Source: Bedellia somnulentella | Taxonomy: Eukaryota > Arthropoda > Insecta > Lepidoptera > Bedelliidae | Length of the DNA stretch: 64,000 nucleotides | Direction of reading: 5' to 3' | NCBI GenBank assembly: GCA_963576735.1 | Contig: OY755189.1 | Span: 2,542,001 to 2,606,000, forward strand | In this document: positions 50,064-62,000 of the stretch, in pieces | Layout of the letters: each line of letters begins with the position of its first letter | How positions within the stretch are numbered: the first letter of the stretch is position 1 | The notes under the pieces: model-generated | The model's input: only the letters and a program-made list of their open reading frames with translations | What the model was told of the DNA's origin: nothing | Database searches by the model: none | Program-made: the position numbers and the translations under genes

Positions 50064-53000
50064 AATTTTACTGATTGCATTTTTGGCATCAGTATCGATC
50101 CCTAATCACCACCTGATAGTTATTTTGAAAATATATTTCATGTACAGAATTGACCTCTCTACAGATTTATTATAAGTATAGATTATAACATAAGAGAACA
50201 CACTAAAAAATACAGATGAAAATGGATAACTAATCATGATACTAATAACCTTTTTAGCCATTAGTATGTATGTATACATATATAAATATATATGTTTTTT
50301 TTATAAATTTCGTACCCGAATTTCTGCGGAGGTGTAACTGAGTTGAGAGCCTCCCACTCGCAGTCACTGGCTTTTAAAGAGAATTCGTCATCTTCTGTTG
50401 TAGGGCATGTGAATTTCTGAAATGAGAGATTTTCATATATATTTTATTAATAGTTAAGTTCCGTTTTCAAATCTATAAGTTATTCAACATTGAGCTACTA
50501 AAGGATATTTTGTTTTCTGAAAAATGTTTGACGCTGTAACGTTTCAGTGATTTGAATTTCACGCTCGCCTAGTGCGGGTTGGTAAAATAACGATTACTAC
50601 TACCGTGATAGTATTCATTGTTTCATCATGTTTGACATTCCTGCGCTGGTACTGCTTTAGTAGCCAGGACTGATATCTTAAAAATATTATGACCATGAAA
50701 TCTTTTTATTTTTTATTATTTGTTAATCAGATCAATCAGCCTGCAATAGCATCTTCAATTCTATCTGGGCTGAATTTCACGAACTTATTTTAATCGAACC
50801 CGATACCTCAGCATCGTGAGCAAACCTCTACCGCTTGACTATGAGGGCAGTTTCTTGTAATACTTGATTTGAGTCTCTTAGATTTTCTTCTACTCTGTAC
50901 TAGACAGATAATGTTGAGCTTTGTATGTAGAGGAAGCATAAGTAAAGAGTTCCTCAGACAAATTTGTAATGTTAAGCTATGTTATCGAGTGAGAAATAGT
51001 ATAGAAATGTATACAACCTTGTTGTCTAAGTAGATATAATTATTAACTAATTTACATTTCGGCAAATAATTCCTACACTAACCTCAACATTATTATTATT
51101 TAATTTCTACCTAAATCTTTTAGTTCTGTAAGTATTATGTAATTTTTCTATAGGTGAAGATTTGTAAATGGCATTGTGTATTCATAATTAGTATTATATT
51201 GTTTGTATTGGTCTGTTAATATTCCAAAGAAAATAAAATAAATAAAATAAATAAGTTAAAAGACATATTTAATAGTTACAGAACATAAACTTTCACGCTG
51301 AATATCCCCGAAGGGGTTGGCAGAGGTACTAATACTTCTGAACATCACGTGACTTTGTCACCTGGTTACACCTGGTTGACAGTGTACTCACGTGATAGGG
51401 GGCATGCCTATCGCCGTTTTGTACGAATACACTGTCACATGACTAAGTACAACTCAGCCATGTGGGTTTCCTCACGATGTTTTCCCTCTTTTGCTCTTAA
51501 TAATTCTACTTTGATAATTGATACATACATACATACATACATATACTCACGGCTGTAAATCCCTTAACGGGGTAGCCAGAGCCTTGGAATGAGAAATTCC
51601 TCAGCCACTTTTGGAAGTTGATTGGGGAAAAGATGGTAATAATGAATGTTTTTGGTGACGGGTCTCCAACCAAATCGCCCAAAAATCACTTAAAAAGCCC
51701 CTATACCCTTAGTCGCCTCTTACGATCACCCACGGGTAGAAATGGGGTAGTGTTATTCTAAGCCGACACTACACGGCAATATATATATGATAATTGATAA
51801 TATAGTATTATTTAAACTTGAGACTTCCTTGAAAAACACCAGCTATGCAGTACTTAGGAGAGTACTCGGAACAAGAGGTCCCGTTCTATAACGCCCATTT
51901 TTCAGATTTGTACTTTCTACCTCTATTGTAACACCAAACTGCTTACATCTAAAATTACTTTATAAAACAAACTTACCTGACAAACCCCAGCGATGCAGTA
52001 CTTAGGAGAGTACTCGGAACAAGAGGTCCCGTTCTATAACGCCCATTTTTCAGATTTGTACTTTCTACCTCTATTGTAACACCAAACTGCTTACATCTAA
52101 AATTACTTTATAAAACAAACTTACCTGACAAACCCCAGCGATGCAGTACTTAGGAGAGTACTCGGAACAAGAGGTCCCGTTCTATAACGCCCATTTTTCA
52201 GATTTGTACTTTCTACCTCTATTGTAACACCAAACTGCTTACATCTAAAATTACTTTATAAAACAAACTTACCTGACAAATCCCAGCGATGCAGTACTTA
52301 GGAGAGTACTCGGAACAAGAGGTCCCGTTCTATAACGCCCATTTTTCAGATTTGTACTTTCTACCTCTATTGTAACACCAAACTGCTTACATCTAAAATT
52401 ACTTTATAAAACAAACTTACCTGACAAACCCCAGCGATGCAGTACTTAGGAGAGTACTCGGAACAAGAGGTCCCGTTCTATAACGCCCATTTTTCAGATT
52501 TGTACTTTCTACCTCTATTGTAACACCAAACTGCTTACATCTAAAATTACTTTATAAAACAAACTTACCTGACAAACACCAGCGATGCAGTACTTAGGAG
52601 AGTACTCGGAACAAGAGGTCCCGTCCGGGAACGCCCATCCTCTAGATTTGTACCCTCCTCCTCGGGTGTCGCACCAAACAGCGCATGAGCTGCTTACATC
52701 TGAAATGATTTAAAGAAAAAATACATAAATTAGAATCCTTTCCACTAGATGATGATAAAAATGCAGATTTTACTTCCTGCATTATGACAAATATGTCATA
52801 AATTTTTATCTGCTTAATTGATTAAAAATATGTATACTTTGAGATCAAAAGTAATTTATCTTAATTATGCCGTACTATAAAGTAAAACCTAGCCATTACT
52901 ATACGTGAATGGCGTATTATGTCAGTTAAATAAATTGATAAATTAGAACCTTCAGTATCAAGTCTCTGCAAGCCGGTTCCAATAAGGTCAGCGTCCACTT

Positions 53001-56000
53001 CTCTAGCCCGCGTACATATTTGATCGGCGAACTCACGGATTGATAGCTTTGGAAGGGTATCGCACTGCACAAAACAAACAATCACTTACTAATTTGAAAG
53101 AAAGAAAGACATTTATTCGCTGCATAAAAGGCACAAAAACTAACAATATGCAGATAATAAGAAATAAATTTGTTTTTAAAGAATACAGAAAAAATACAAT
53201 AATACTACTAAAATAATTAAAACACAAAACAAAAATTAAATAAAAATATCAAAAAGTGATTAAAAACTAAAGATAAAAAGGACACAAAACACCAAGAACA
53301 CATCAAAAATCTCTCTGTGCCCTCCAACAGCAAAAAGGCACTGACTCAGCAAACGTTGTGAGTTTTACCTTACAACACTGATTTTCGGTCAGCGTCATTT
53401 GGATGGTAATACCAGAAGAGGATTACCATGGGGGAAACATTAAGGCCTAACAGAGAATGTGCTTAAAAACCAGGCGACCAAAGTACGAAGAACAAAAGGA
53501 CATGAATGAAAAGATTAATGCATGTTAATCAAGCTCGAGAGGTTCTTCAGGAGGACTACTCTTCGAATTGAGAACGTTAATATCATGCGTATGTCTTTTA
53601 ACCTCAGTCAATATTTAGTTCCGTCTCTCTCGCACGTAATGTAAACTCAGATGTTGCTACTTTATTCGGTTATATGCGACAAAACCAACGACAGCAGAAC
53701 TATGGAAGAATTCAAACGATTAGTAAGCGCTTTTCGGATGATGCGGAGAGCCATTACCAAGGATATTTTATTTCTACCATCTTGTCTGCGATCAACTTCC
53801 AGATGTGGCTAAGGAGTTTCTAGCTCTGAAGCTCTGGCAACCTCTTTTTGGGATTTATGGACGTGAGTATATGTATGTATGTAGTAAGCGCTAAATTTAT
53901 TATTGTTCTATACTTGTGTTACAAATTTTGCTTAAACTTTGAAGCGGTGAGTCTAATATGAATATATTTTAACAACTATTTAGGAGAGGTACGGACAATA
54001 TCATTGTTGTGAAATTAAATGGTACACCAACTGAATATTTTGGAGAGGGTTTCACTTACCTGTTCAGCATGACATGCTTGATACTTCTTGGTCGGTCCAG
54101 CACAATGACTGCTGCTTGAATGTCTGTAATCAATCATAAAAAATATTAAATAATTTCAATGCACGTAAAATGGTTAATAATTTAAGGGAAATTAGCGTGT
54201 AAGGAAAAGTAAAGGGTGTTGACTTCTTTGAAATAACGCCATTTAGTCATTTATGTGATTGCAATAAATAGTTATCTATAATGTGATAGTAGATCATTTT
54301 TCTGTCAAGGGGTATGACTTATGTTTGTATTTAAAAGATGCAACAAAGATGCAGGAGGTATAATGGATTCATATCTGACTAGTGAACGTAGAGTAATGAA
54401 AAACATATGGCTCGAAGGACCAACTTTTTGACATAACTCTAGAAAGCGAAATTAATAGAGAAATGTATGAAATAAATATGATTAATTTAAACCCTTTCCC
54501 GCAAAATGATTTTGTTTATTTTGAAACTTTGTGAAGTCCGTTTTGATGATATTGTCATGATCTGCTAGTAGAGATGATATCAGTGGCATTCAAGTAGAAG
54601 ATAAGCCTGTTCTATTGGTTTTTTATTCTTCGTACATATAACGTAGTATTGTGTATGTATGTATGCATACCACATAAGGATATCATGCAAAACAAGGCCT
54701 AATTAAATATTACATACATACATACATATTCTCACGCCATTAGTTCCCATTGGGGTAGGCAAAGACTATCGATCGCCACTTTGTACTTTTTTTTTAAATT
54801 AAATAGTATTAATTTAAATACATATAATATTTAAATACATATAAGGTACCTAGCAGTACACCTCCGTACAGCGGCCGCCAGTCCCACGGTGACGGCGCGG
54901 CGGTCCCGTACTAGGCACGCGGAGGCGCACTCGCTCCACGCGCCCCAGGACGACCAGCGGGCCGACGTTTGGGAACGGAACGTGCAGGCGCCTGAGGTGC
55001 AGTACTGGGGGGGGGGGGGGGGGAAGTATGATTATTGTGGGTATAAAACTGTGAGATGAAATGAAGAAGTATAATATGCAACAATAAATAGGTGTCATAA
55101 AAATGGTTATGTTTTTTTAGGCATACGATCAGTATTTTCTGATTTGTGTAAGTAAAGACACAAAATCAGAACTTTTGTAATAAATGATATTCCTGAAATA
55201 CATCCTATGAAAACGCAGTTTAAAAAACAAGTTCAAATTTAATGCGGGACGATTGATGAAAGTGAATCAAATCAATTGCTGTTGAGGTTTAAACGGAAAG
55301 AGTATGAAAATTTCTGAAGGGATCTTTACAAAATTGAAGATTCTGATTGTTCAGCATAAAGAATAGCTATACTGCTTGTGGCAAAATTGTGATTAATGAA
55401 AGTCATATCATCTCAAAAAAATTAAGTGGATGTGGCAAATTGATCAAAATGCTTGTTTTTCGTGTTCACGTGGTCTGAATTATTAAATACATACATACAT
55501 ACATATACTCACGGCTATATTTCCCTAGAAGGGGTAGCCAGAGCTAAGGAATTAGAAATTCCTCAGCCACTTTTGGAAGTTGAGTGGGGAAAATATGGTA
55601 AAAATAAAGGTTTTTAGTGATGGGTCTCCAACCGCATCGCCCAAAAATCCAATATAAAGCCCCGATACCCTTAGTCGCTTCTTACGACACCCGTGGGAAG
55701 AAAGGGGTAGCGACATTCTAAGCCGGCACTACACGGCAAATTAAATTATTATTAAATAATTATCAAATAATACAAATTTTGTACAATCGACGCTGTGTCA
55801 CATTAAAGTTAAGAAATATACAGAAACGAGCGTATTTTACTGTCTACTATTTGTAAAATGGAATGCGCAGATACAGCACGGCGTTAATTCGTAATACAAC
55901 TAGAACTTAATTCTGTTGCGAATTTGGCTCATGGAACAAGTGAGGCGAGATTTTATTGTGTCATAAATTAATAAATGACATGCATATTGCGTATCACTTA

Positions 56001-59000
56001 TTTAGGATATTATAGATCATTTACTTATATAAGTGAGTCCTAGCTCCTTTTTGTAATAAAACGGCTTATTCTTTGTTCAATTTGTTTGCTGTCAAAATAA
56101 AAGAGTGTCATAAACATAAATTATCGAAAAAAAAACTCACCATATCTTCCCCGCATTTCGTGCCCTCCAGTGCCGGATGCGACGTCCACGTATAACGATC
56201 CCTCTGGCAATGAAGGTCTCGGCAGATGTCTTCTAGGTTTTGTAGAGCAGAGTGGCGGCTTCCTCGGCCGTACTTTAGCATACCTGGAATTTTAAAGAAC
56301 CGAAGGATAATATAAAGGTTACATAGAAATAGGCAAATTAAAAAAGTATATCGCGTCTTCGGTGGGACAAGGGCACATCTTACAAAAAATGGTAAAATGG
56401 GTTAAATATGCAGAAATGCCTTAAAAACACACTCTATCTGGTGGAACAAAGACACCTATTAGATTCTGTTTAAAGTCGCTAGATAGCATTTTAATAACTT
56501 TGTCATTTTGGGTTGAAAGAGTGAATGTTTTGGTGCGACAACATCTCATTGGTCAGTTACTCCCCCGCCGAAATCTGTTCTATCTTGGAGCGCCAAAGTC
56601 ACAAAGATATATATGCCCTTTAATATTTTATGTCCCTGGAGTGACAAAGTCATATAAAGTACACTTATGCCTTTTTCATAAGCGAATGTTGGAGAGATAT
56701 ATAGCCATTGCATCATTTGTGACTTCGTACTTCCAATATTTTTATTATTTTATAGTGCCTCATTAGAGGTCATACTCAAAACAAAGCTGAAAGAAGTTCA
56801 TTCGGTCATCGAAAAAAAACGTTAAACGGGCTCAAAAAGCAGGACCTATATAATCTCCAGCTAAGTATGAAAGTTTTATCCGAAATGCCAAAGAACGTGG
56901 CATCGCCCTTGAATGTTAATGATGTAAATTTCGATTTTTTCTTTGACTTGAAGTTGCTGATGAAACCAATTTTAATCTCAACAAACATGTTGATGGAAAT
57001 ACTATTAAGCTGCCAAAAATTAAAGTTATTAAAATTTTTAAAGGCTAAGAGGCATATCAATATAGAAACACCTATAAATCTCAGACCTAGACGAAAGCAA
57101 AAGTCATAATAAGTTGTGCTGGCAATTGAAAACAAATAAAAGATAGCATATTAAACAGGTTGTATTCTGAGAAGTTACCACTGCCTAACAGAGAAAAAGA
57201 ACATAATCGTCAACTGATTGACTCCAAGAAACATCCCAAATTCTATAAGCAGTATCATAATATTTTTTTTTAATATATCTAATAAAACATCTGTGGGAGT
57301 CATGTTAGAGCGCACACTACTGCAGACTCAAACGCACATAGCAGCGTCTCACTCATATTCCTACATCGCGGAGTGTAAATGTTTTTCGAGTTAAGCATAG
57401 ATACAAATTATAAGTTGGTACACAGCAGGGGTGTACTGGCCAGTATATCTCAGCTGTTCCCACAGTGGTGACCCCTCGATAAGAACACACGCGTCCTTCT
57501 ACTACATTTCTCGATCTACCCGCAACTTCTATTCCTCGCTTACCTCACCACTCCATTCATTCAGCAGAGCATCTACAGGCATGCAATCACCGGCCTCACT
57601 GCTCACACTGAATTTGGTAATTGGTAATAGGTACCTCCTAGCTTAGATATCGTCGTATCGACTAGGAGGGGAGTACTGTGGGAGTCATGTTAGAGCGCAC
57701 ACTACTGCAGACTCAAACGCACATAGCAGCGTCTCACTCATATTCCTACATCGCGGAGTGTAAATGTTTTTCGAGTTAAGCATAGATACAAATTATAAGT
57801 TGGTACACAGCAGGGGTGTACTGGCCAGTATATCTTTGCTGTTCCCACACATCCTAAAGGACGGTACCACAGACGTTTGTCGAGCATGTGGCCGTCCCGG
57901 AGAGTCACTTAGACATGTGGTTTCCGGTTTTTCTTGCTAACACTGATGCGTACTTGCACAGACACAACCAAGCAGCCAAAATCCCACATCATCATCAGCT
58001 CGCTCTGAAATACGGACTGTTGCAACAGAGCCTGCCGTATTACAATTATATACCGGAGCCGATCCTAGAAAACGACCGTGCCAAAATCTATTGGGACCAA
58101 TCCGTTATCTGATCCATAGAGTAGTAGAGTAACATAAAGTACTTTATGTTTGTTAATTTTATTTTCTTCATAAAAACAACATTCTTTAGTAAGTAAAAAC
58201 TGTCTGTTTACCGATGTAAACAATGATTTTATAACGTTAATTTTGACGCTAGTTTTAGGATATTTTAAGGGAACTCCCAAAGAGTTTCACTAGATATTTT
58301 AAAGTTTTTTCAACATAAGTTCCTTTAAAGTTATTTAATTATGTAATGAAATATTTTTTTTGCACAAAAAAAACTTGTTTTTATGTAATAATCAACAAAA
58401 CACGAAAGATGAATATGGTCACAATTACAAAATTATTTTAATGTTGGTGGAATAAGGGCATAAATGTATACCTCTTTTCGAAAAATCATAACAATTTAAC
58501 AAAAAAATGTTTGTCACCTGAAGAGTACATGTCCATATTCGCAGATAAATGCGTCGTATTTCATGCAAATAACAATCATTTTGACGCAAAGAAAAGCCAA
58601 ATAATACGACATTGAATGCAATAAAAACTTAAAAATGGCTCTCCCGTAAAACTACAAAAAGTGCAGTTGTGCCCTTGTACCACCGAAGGTGCGATATATT
58701 ATTGATTGGCATAGAATATCTAGGACAGGGCAGCGATATTTTCAAATCACTCTTCTATTTCTGTTATTTATCGAATGCATGCTTTAAAAATATTAAATGT
58801 GTATTTGCGTTATGACTTGGGTTTATATTAATAATTACTATTTTCCTTTTTTATTTCCTTATCTGGTCCACATACATACCGTGACTCTATGACTGTGATT
58901 TAATTCTAGACAATGGTCTCAAATTTATACAAACCAACTAAGTGTTATCAACCGTTCAATAAAAAAAAACTTGGTAATGTCATTTGGTTTTTAACCATAC

Positions 59001-62000
59001 ATACATATACTGACGGCATTAAATCCCAAAAAGGGGTAGCCAGAGCTTTTGAGCTAGAAACTCCTCAGCCTCAAATATTTTTATCACATCTGGAAGTTAA
59101 GTTGGACATAATGGCAGAACCACATCGCTCAAAAACCACGTAAAAAGCCTCATGCTCTTAATCGCCTCTTACGACACCCGAGGGTAGAAAGGGGTAGTGA
59201 CATTCCAAGTCGGCATTACTACACTACTTTTTATCTCGTTCAAATAATTAATATCATAAACCTTCGCTTCTCATAATAATACAGATACATAAATAGCATG
59301 ACTACAATTCATTTAATCCACTTACATTGCTGGTCCGCATCAAATCGTTCTCCTGGTAAAATTCCTTCGGCGCTATGATCCAGTTGACCTGCTGAGTTCC
59401 CGTGGTCTAACAGACAACTGGATTGGATGGTGCTGGAAATTAAATATTAAATAAGTTACTTTATCTTTGCTTCTAATGTTAATTTAATTTCACCACCGTT
59501 AGCTTCGTGGCAGAACTATCAGACTTACAGCAAGGTGTCTTTTCTTAAGTCATTTATCAAGCTGAGTCGTATTATTCATACAAAGCGATGATAAGCCTTC
59601 TCCCGATTACGTGAATCAAATTTCTAAGTACAAAGTGACCACATTTGATTTCAGAACTGTTACCTCTTCGGGAATATGTGACGGAACGTTAAGTTAAATA
59701 TTCACCCAAGATTGTTCTTACTCATAAGTTTGCCAATCCTCAAAAGGCTATGTTCGGGGTAGGATCGAGTCCTTCCGTGAAGACATATAAAAGTGTACAT
59801 TGAATACATACTCAAGAAACTTCTCCAGGTAATTCTTACTGCAATGCGACCACGTGATCTTGCCGCTGCCCAGCGTGGGACTCATGATGAAGGCGCTCGG
59901 GTCGCAGTTGTTATCTGCTGAAGTGCCGTCGTGACGCATGCCTAGGCTGGAATAGGATTAATAAAAAAATATATTAGATATTATAGCATTTTTTTTCTTT
60001 CTTTATTGAAATAAATAGATACATGTTTGATGGTCGTAAGTATCAAAGTTCTGGAGTGGCGGTATTAAAAGAAGGAACGATGAATTGGTGTTGGCTAATA
60101 GGATACACAGAACCGGACGTTAAGGAGATTTACGGAAGAGGCCATTGCCCAGCGGTGGTGGTAAATTGGCCGCATGATACTGATATTACAGTAATATGCT
60201 AATTTAATAAATATGCTCGTGAAAAAAGTATGCGAAGGACTATCGTAACGGGCTTGAAAGTGTATATATCTTGGATTTGCAACAAAGTAGAAATATAAAT
60301 AAAATTAGAACAATGACCGTGATTTTGGATCAAATAAATACTTAAATTGTAAAGAGATTCATGTTAATATATTTGTTGTTCGGTTTGTCAGTAGTCAGCT
60401 CTGTAATGCATACATTGCACATTAAGCGTGCTCTAACAGCCCAATCTATCAATCAAAAGCAAGCCATAACAACTCAATAACATCAGAAAGTACAAAGTAT
60501 ATTAATAGATCACTCAACTTTAATAACTGTGGTTTACTGATACATACTTATGGCCGATTTCGTGCGCAACGACGAAAACACTTTCAAAATGTCGACCTTC
60601 GTTCACCGTACAGCTACTGGTTACCGTGCACATGCCTGCCACTGGGGCTAAACCTGTAATAGACAGTTATTGATTGGTGATTAATGGGAAAGACTTGTCA
60701 TTCATGTGGAAAGAAATGATTAGATTGTAAAATCTGGCTGGGTAATTAAAGTTAAGAAAATAGTAGTTGAGTCTAGAAAACCGAGAGCGATGTTGAATAA
60801 TAGTGATAAAAAAAAACAGCATCTCAGCAGATGAACTTATTTTTGTATGTTTTTTTCATTTAAACTTTGATTGATATATTTTATTCAAATGCGTTTAAAA
60901 AAACAAGATAATAAAAAGATAAAAAACAAGATAACAAGATGAAAATTATTTAGGTATTAGGAGAACAATGATATTATAATTTTCTAAATTCTTGCAAAAT
61001 AAAAGATCAAAAAACCTTCGCTATCTCGCCGCAATCAAAACCTTTAGTAATCCTTTTTTCAATATGTTTGGTCGATGCACTAAAGTCAACGTTGAAAGTT
61101 ACTGATAAATATTCAATGAGAAGCATCACTATGGCATTGTACAAGTTGCATCAGACTAAGTCACGATTGCCATTTTCAAATTCACTACGCTTTGACCACG
61201 ATTGTAAGTTTGTAAAATATTTTGTAATGGAATCAAACAATAAAGCTTTATTCGAGTGTGATAGATTTTTAAAAAACACATGTCTGTTATTTTTGTCTAT
61301 ATTCTTAAGCCGAAATTTATTTCTGCCAATTAAATATTTTACAACATTAAAAAATCGATAGCTTAAATAATATTACGAAATATAAAGTTAGACATGGAAA
61401 TTAGACAGTATTTTTAGATATTAAAACAATACAAATATGAAAGCAACTACTCTAACTAAAACTATTCCAAGGATTACAAAATGTTTGTTATAATATCGAT
61501 GTAACAAGTTTTATTATGGAAACACATACGTGATGTTCTTGGGTTAATATTGAGTTTCCGAATTAAAACTCTTCCATGACTTTTATTGTTTAAAATATGA
61601 TTAAAGTAAAGCCCTTGTTTTTTGAAAATCACATCATCCATTTAATATTAAAGAGGCCCTTAGTTGTCTCATGCGGGAAGTAACGGGATAGTGTTTAGGT
61701 TCACTATAGTGTAAAGTTTAGGTATAGGTAGTAGGTGTAGGTAGACTGTAGTGTAAAGTTTTAATATACGCCAAACATATTTATTACATAAATACATATT
61801 TTCACAGCTATAAATCCCTAGAAGTGGTATCCAGAGCTTCAGAATAAGAAAATTAGCCACTTTTGGAAATTGAGGGGGGAAAAATAGTAAAATAAAGGTT
61901 ATTGGTGATAAGTCTCTAACCGCACCGCCAAAAAATCCCTCAAAAAGCCCCAATACCCTTAGTCGCCTTTTACGAACATCAATGGGAAGTAATGGGGTAG

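Larger units (their letters stand above)
56347..58698. mobile_element. Candidate DNA transposon with 30-bp TIRs, carrying nested retroelements
   Basis: The left end TATATCGCGTCTTCGGTGGG plus ACAAGGGCAC is complementary to the right end (58669-58698) with three mismatches in 30. Inside, 56780-57270 shows broken plus-strand coding shards ([39 protein letters not shown]) that look like a decayed transposase. I cannot assign the superfamily. A TRIM and a LINE fragment lie within. Confidence 0.55.

Noticed and set aside
51824..52699. CRISPR-like or satellite array
   Set aside because: The 148-bp units are full tandem repeats with no spacers, and each contains recognisable ADAMTS exon sequence.
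56806..57135. 109-codon minus-strand ORF as a gene
   Set aside because: It is antisense to the broken plus-strand transposase-like shards and has no supporting motif.
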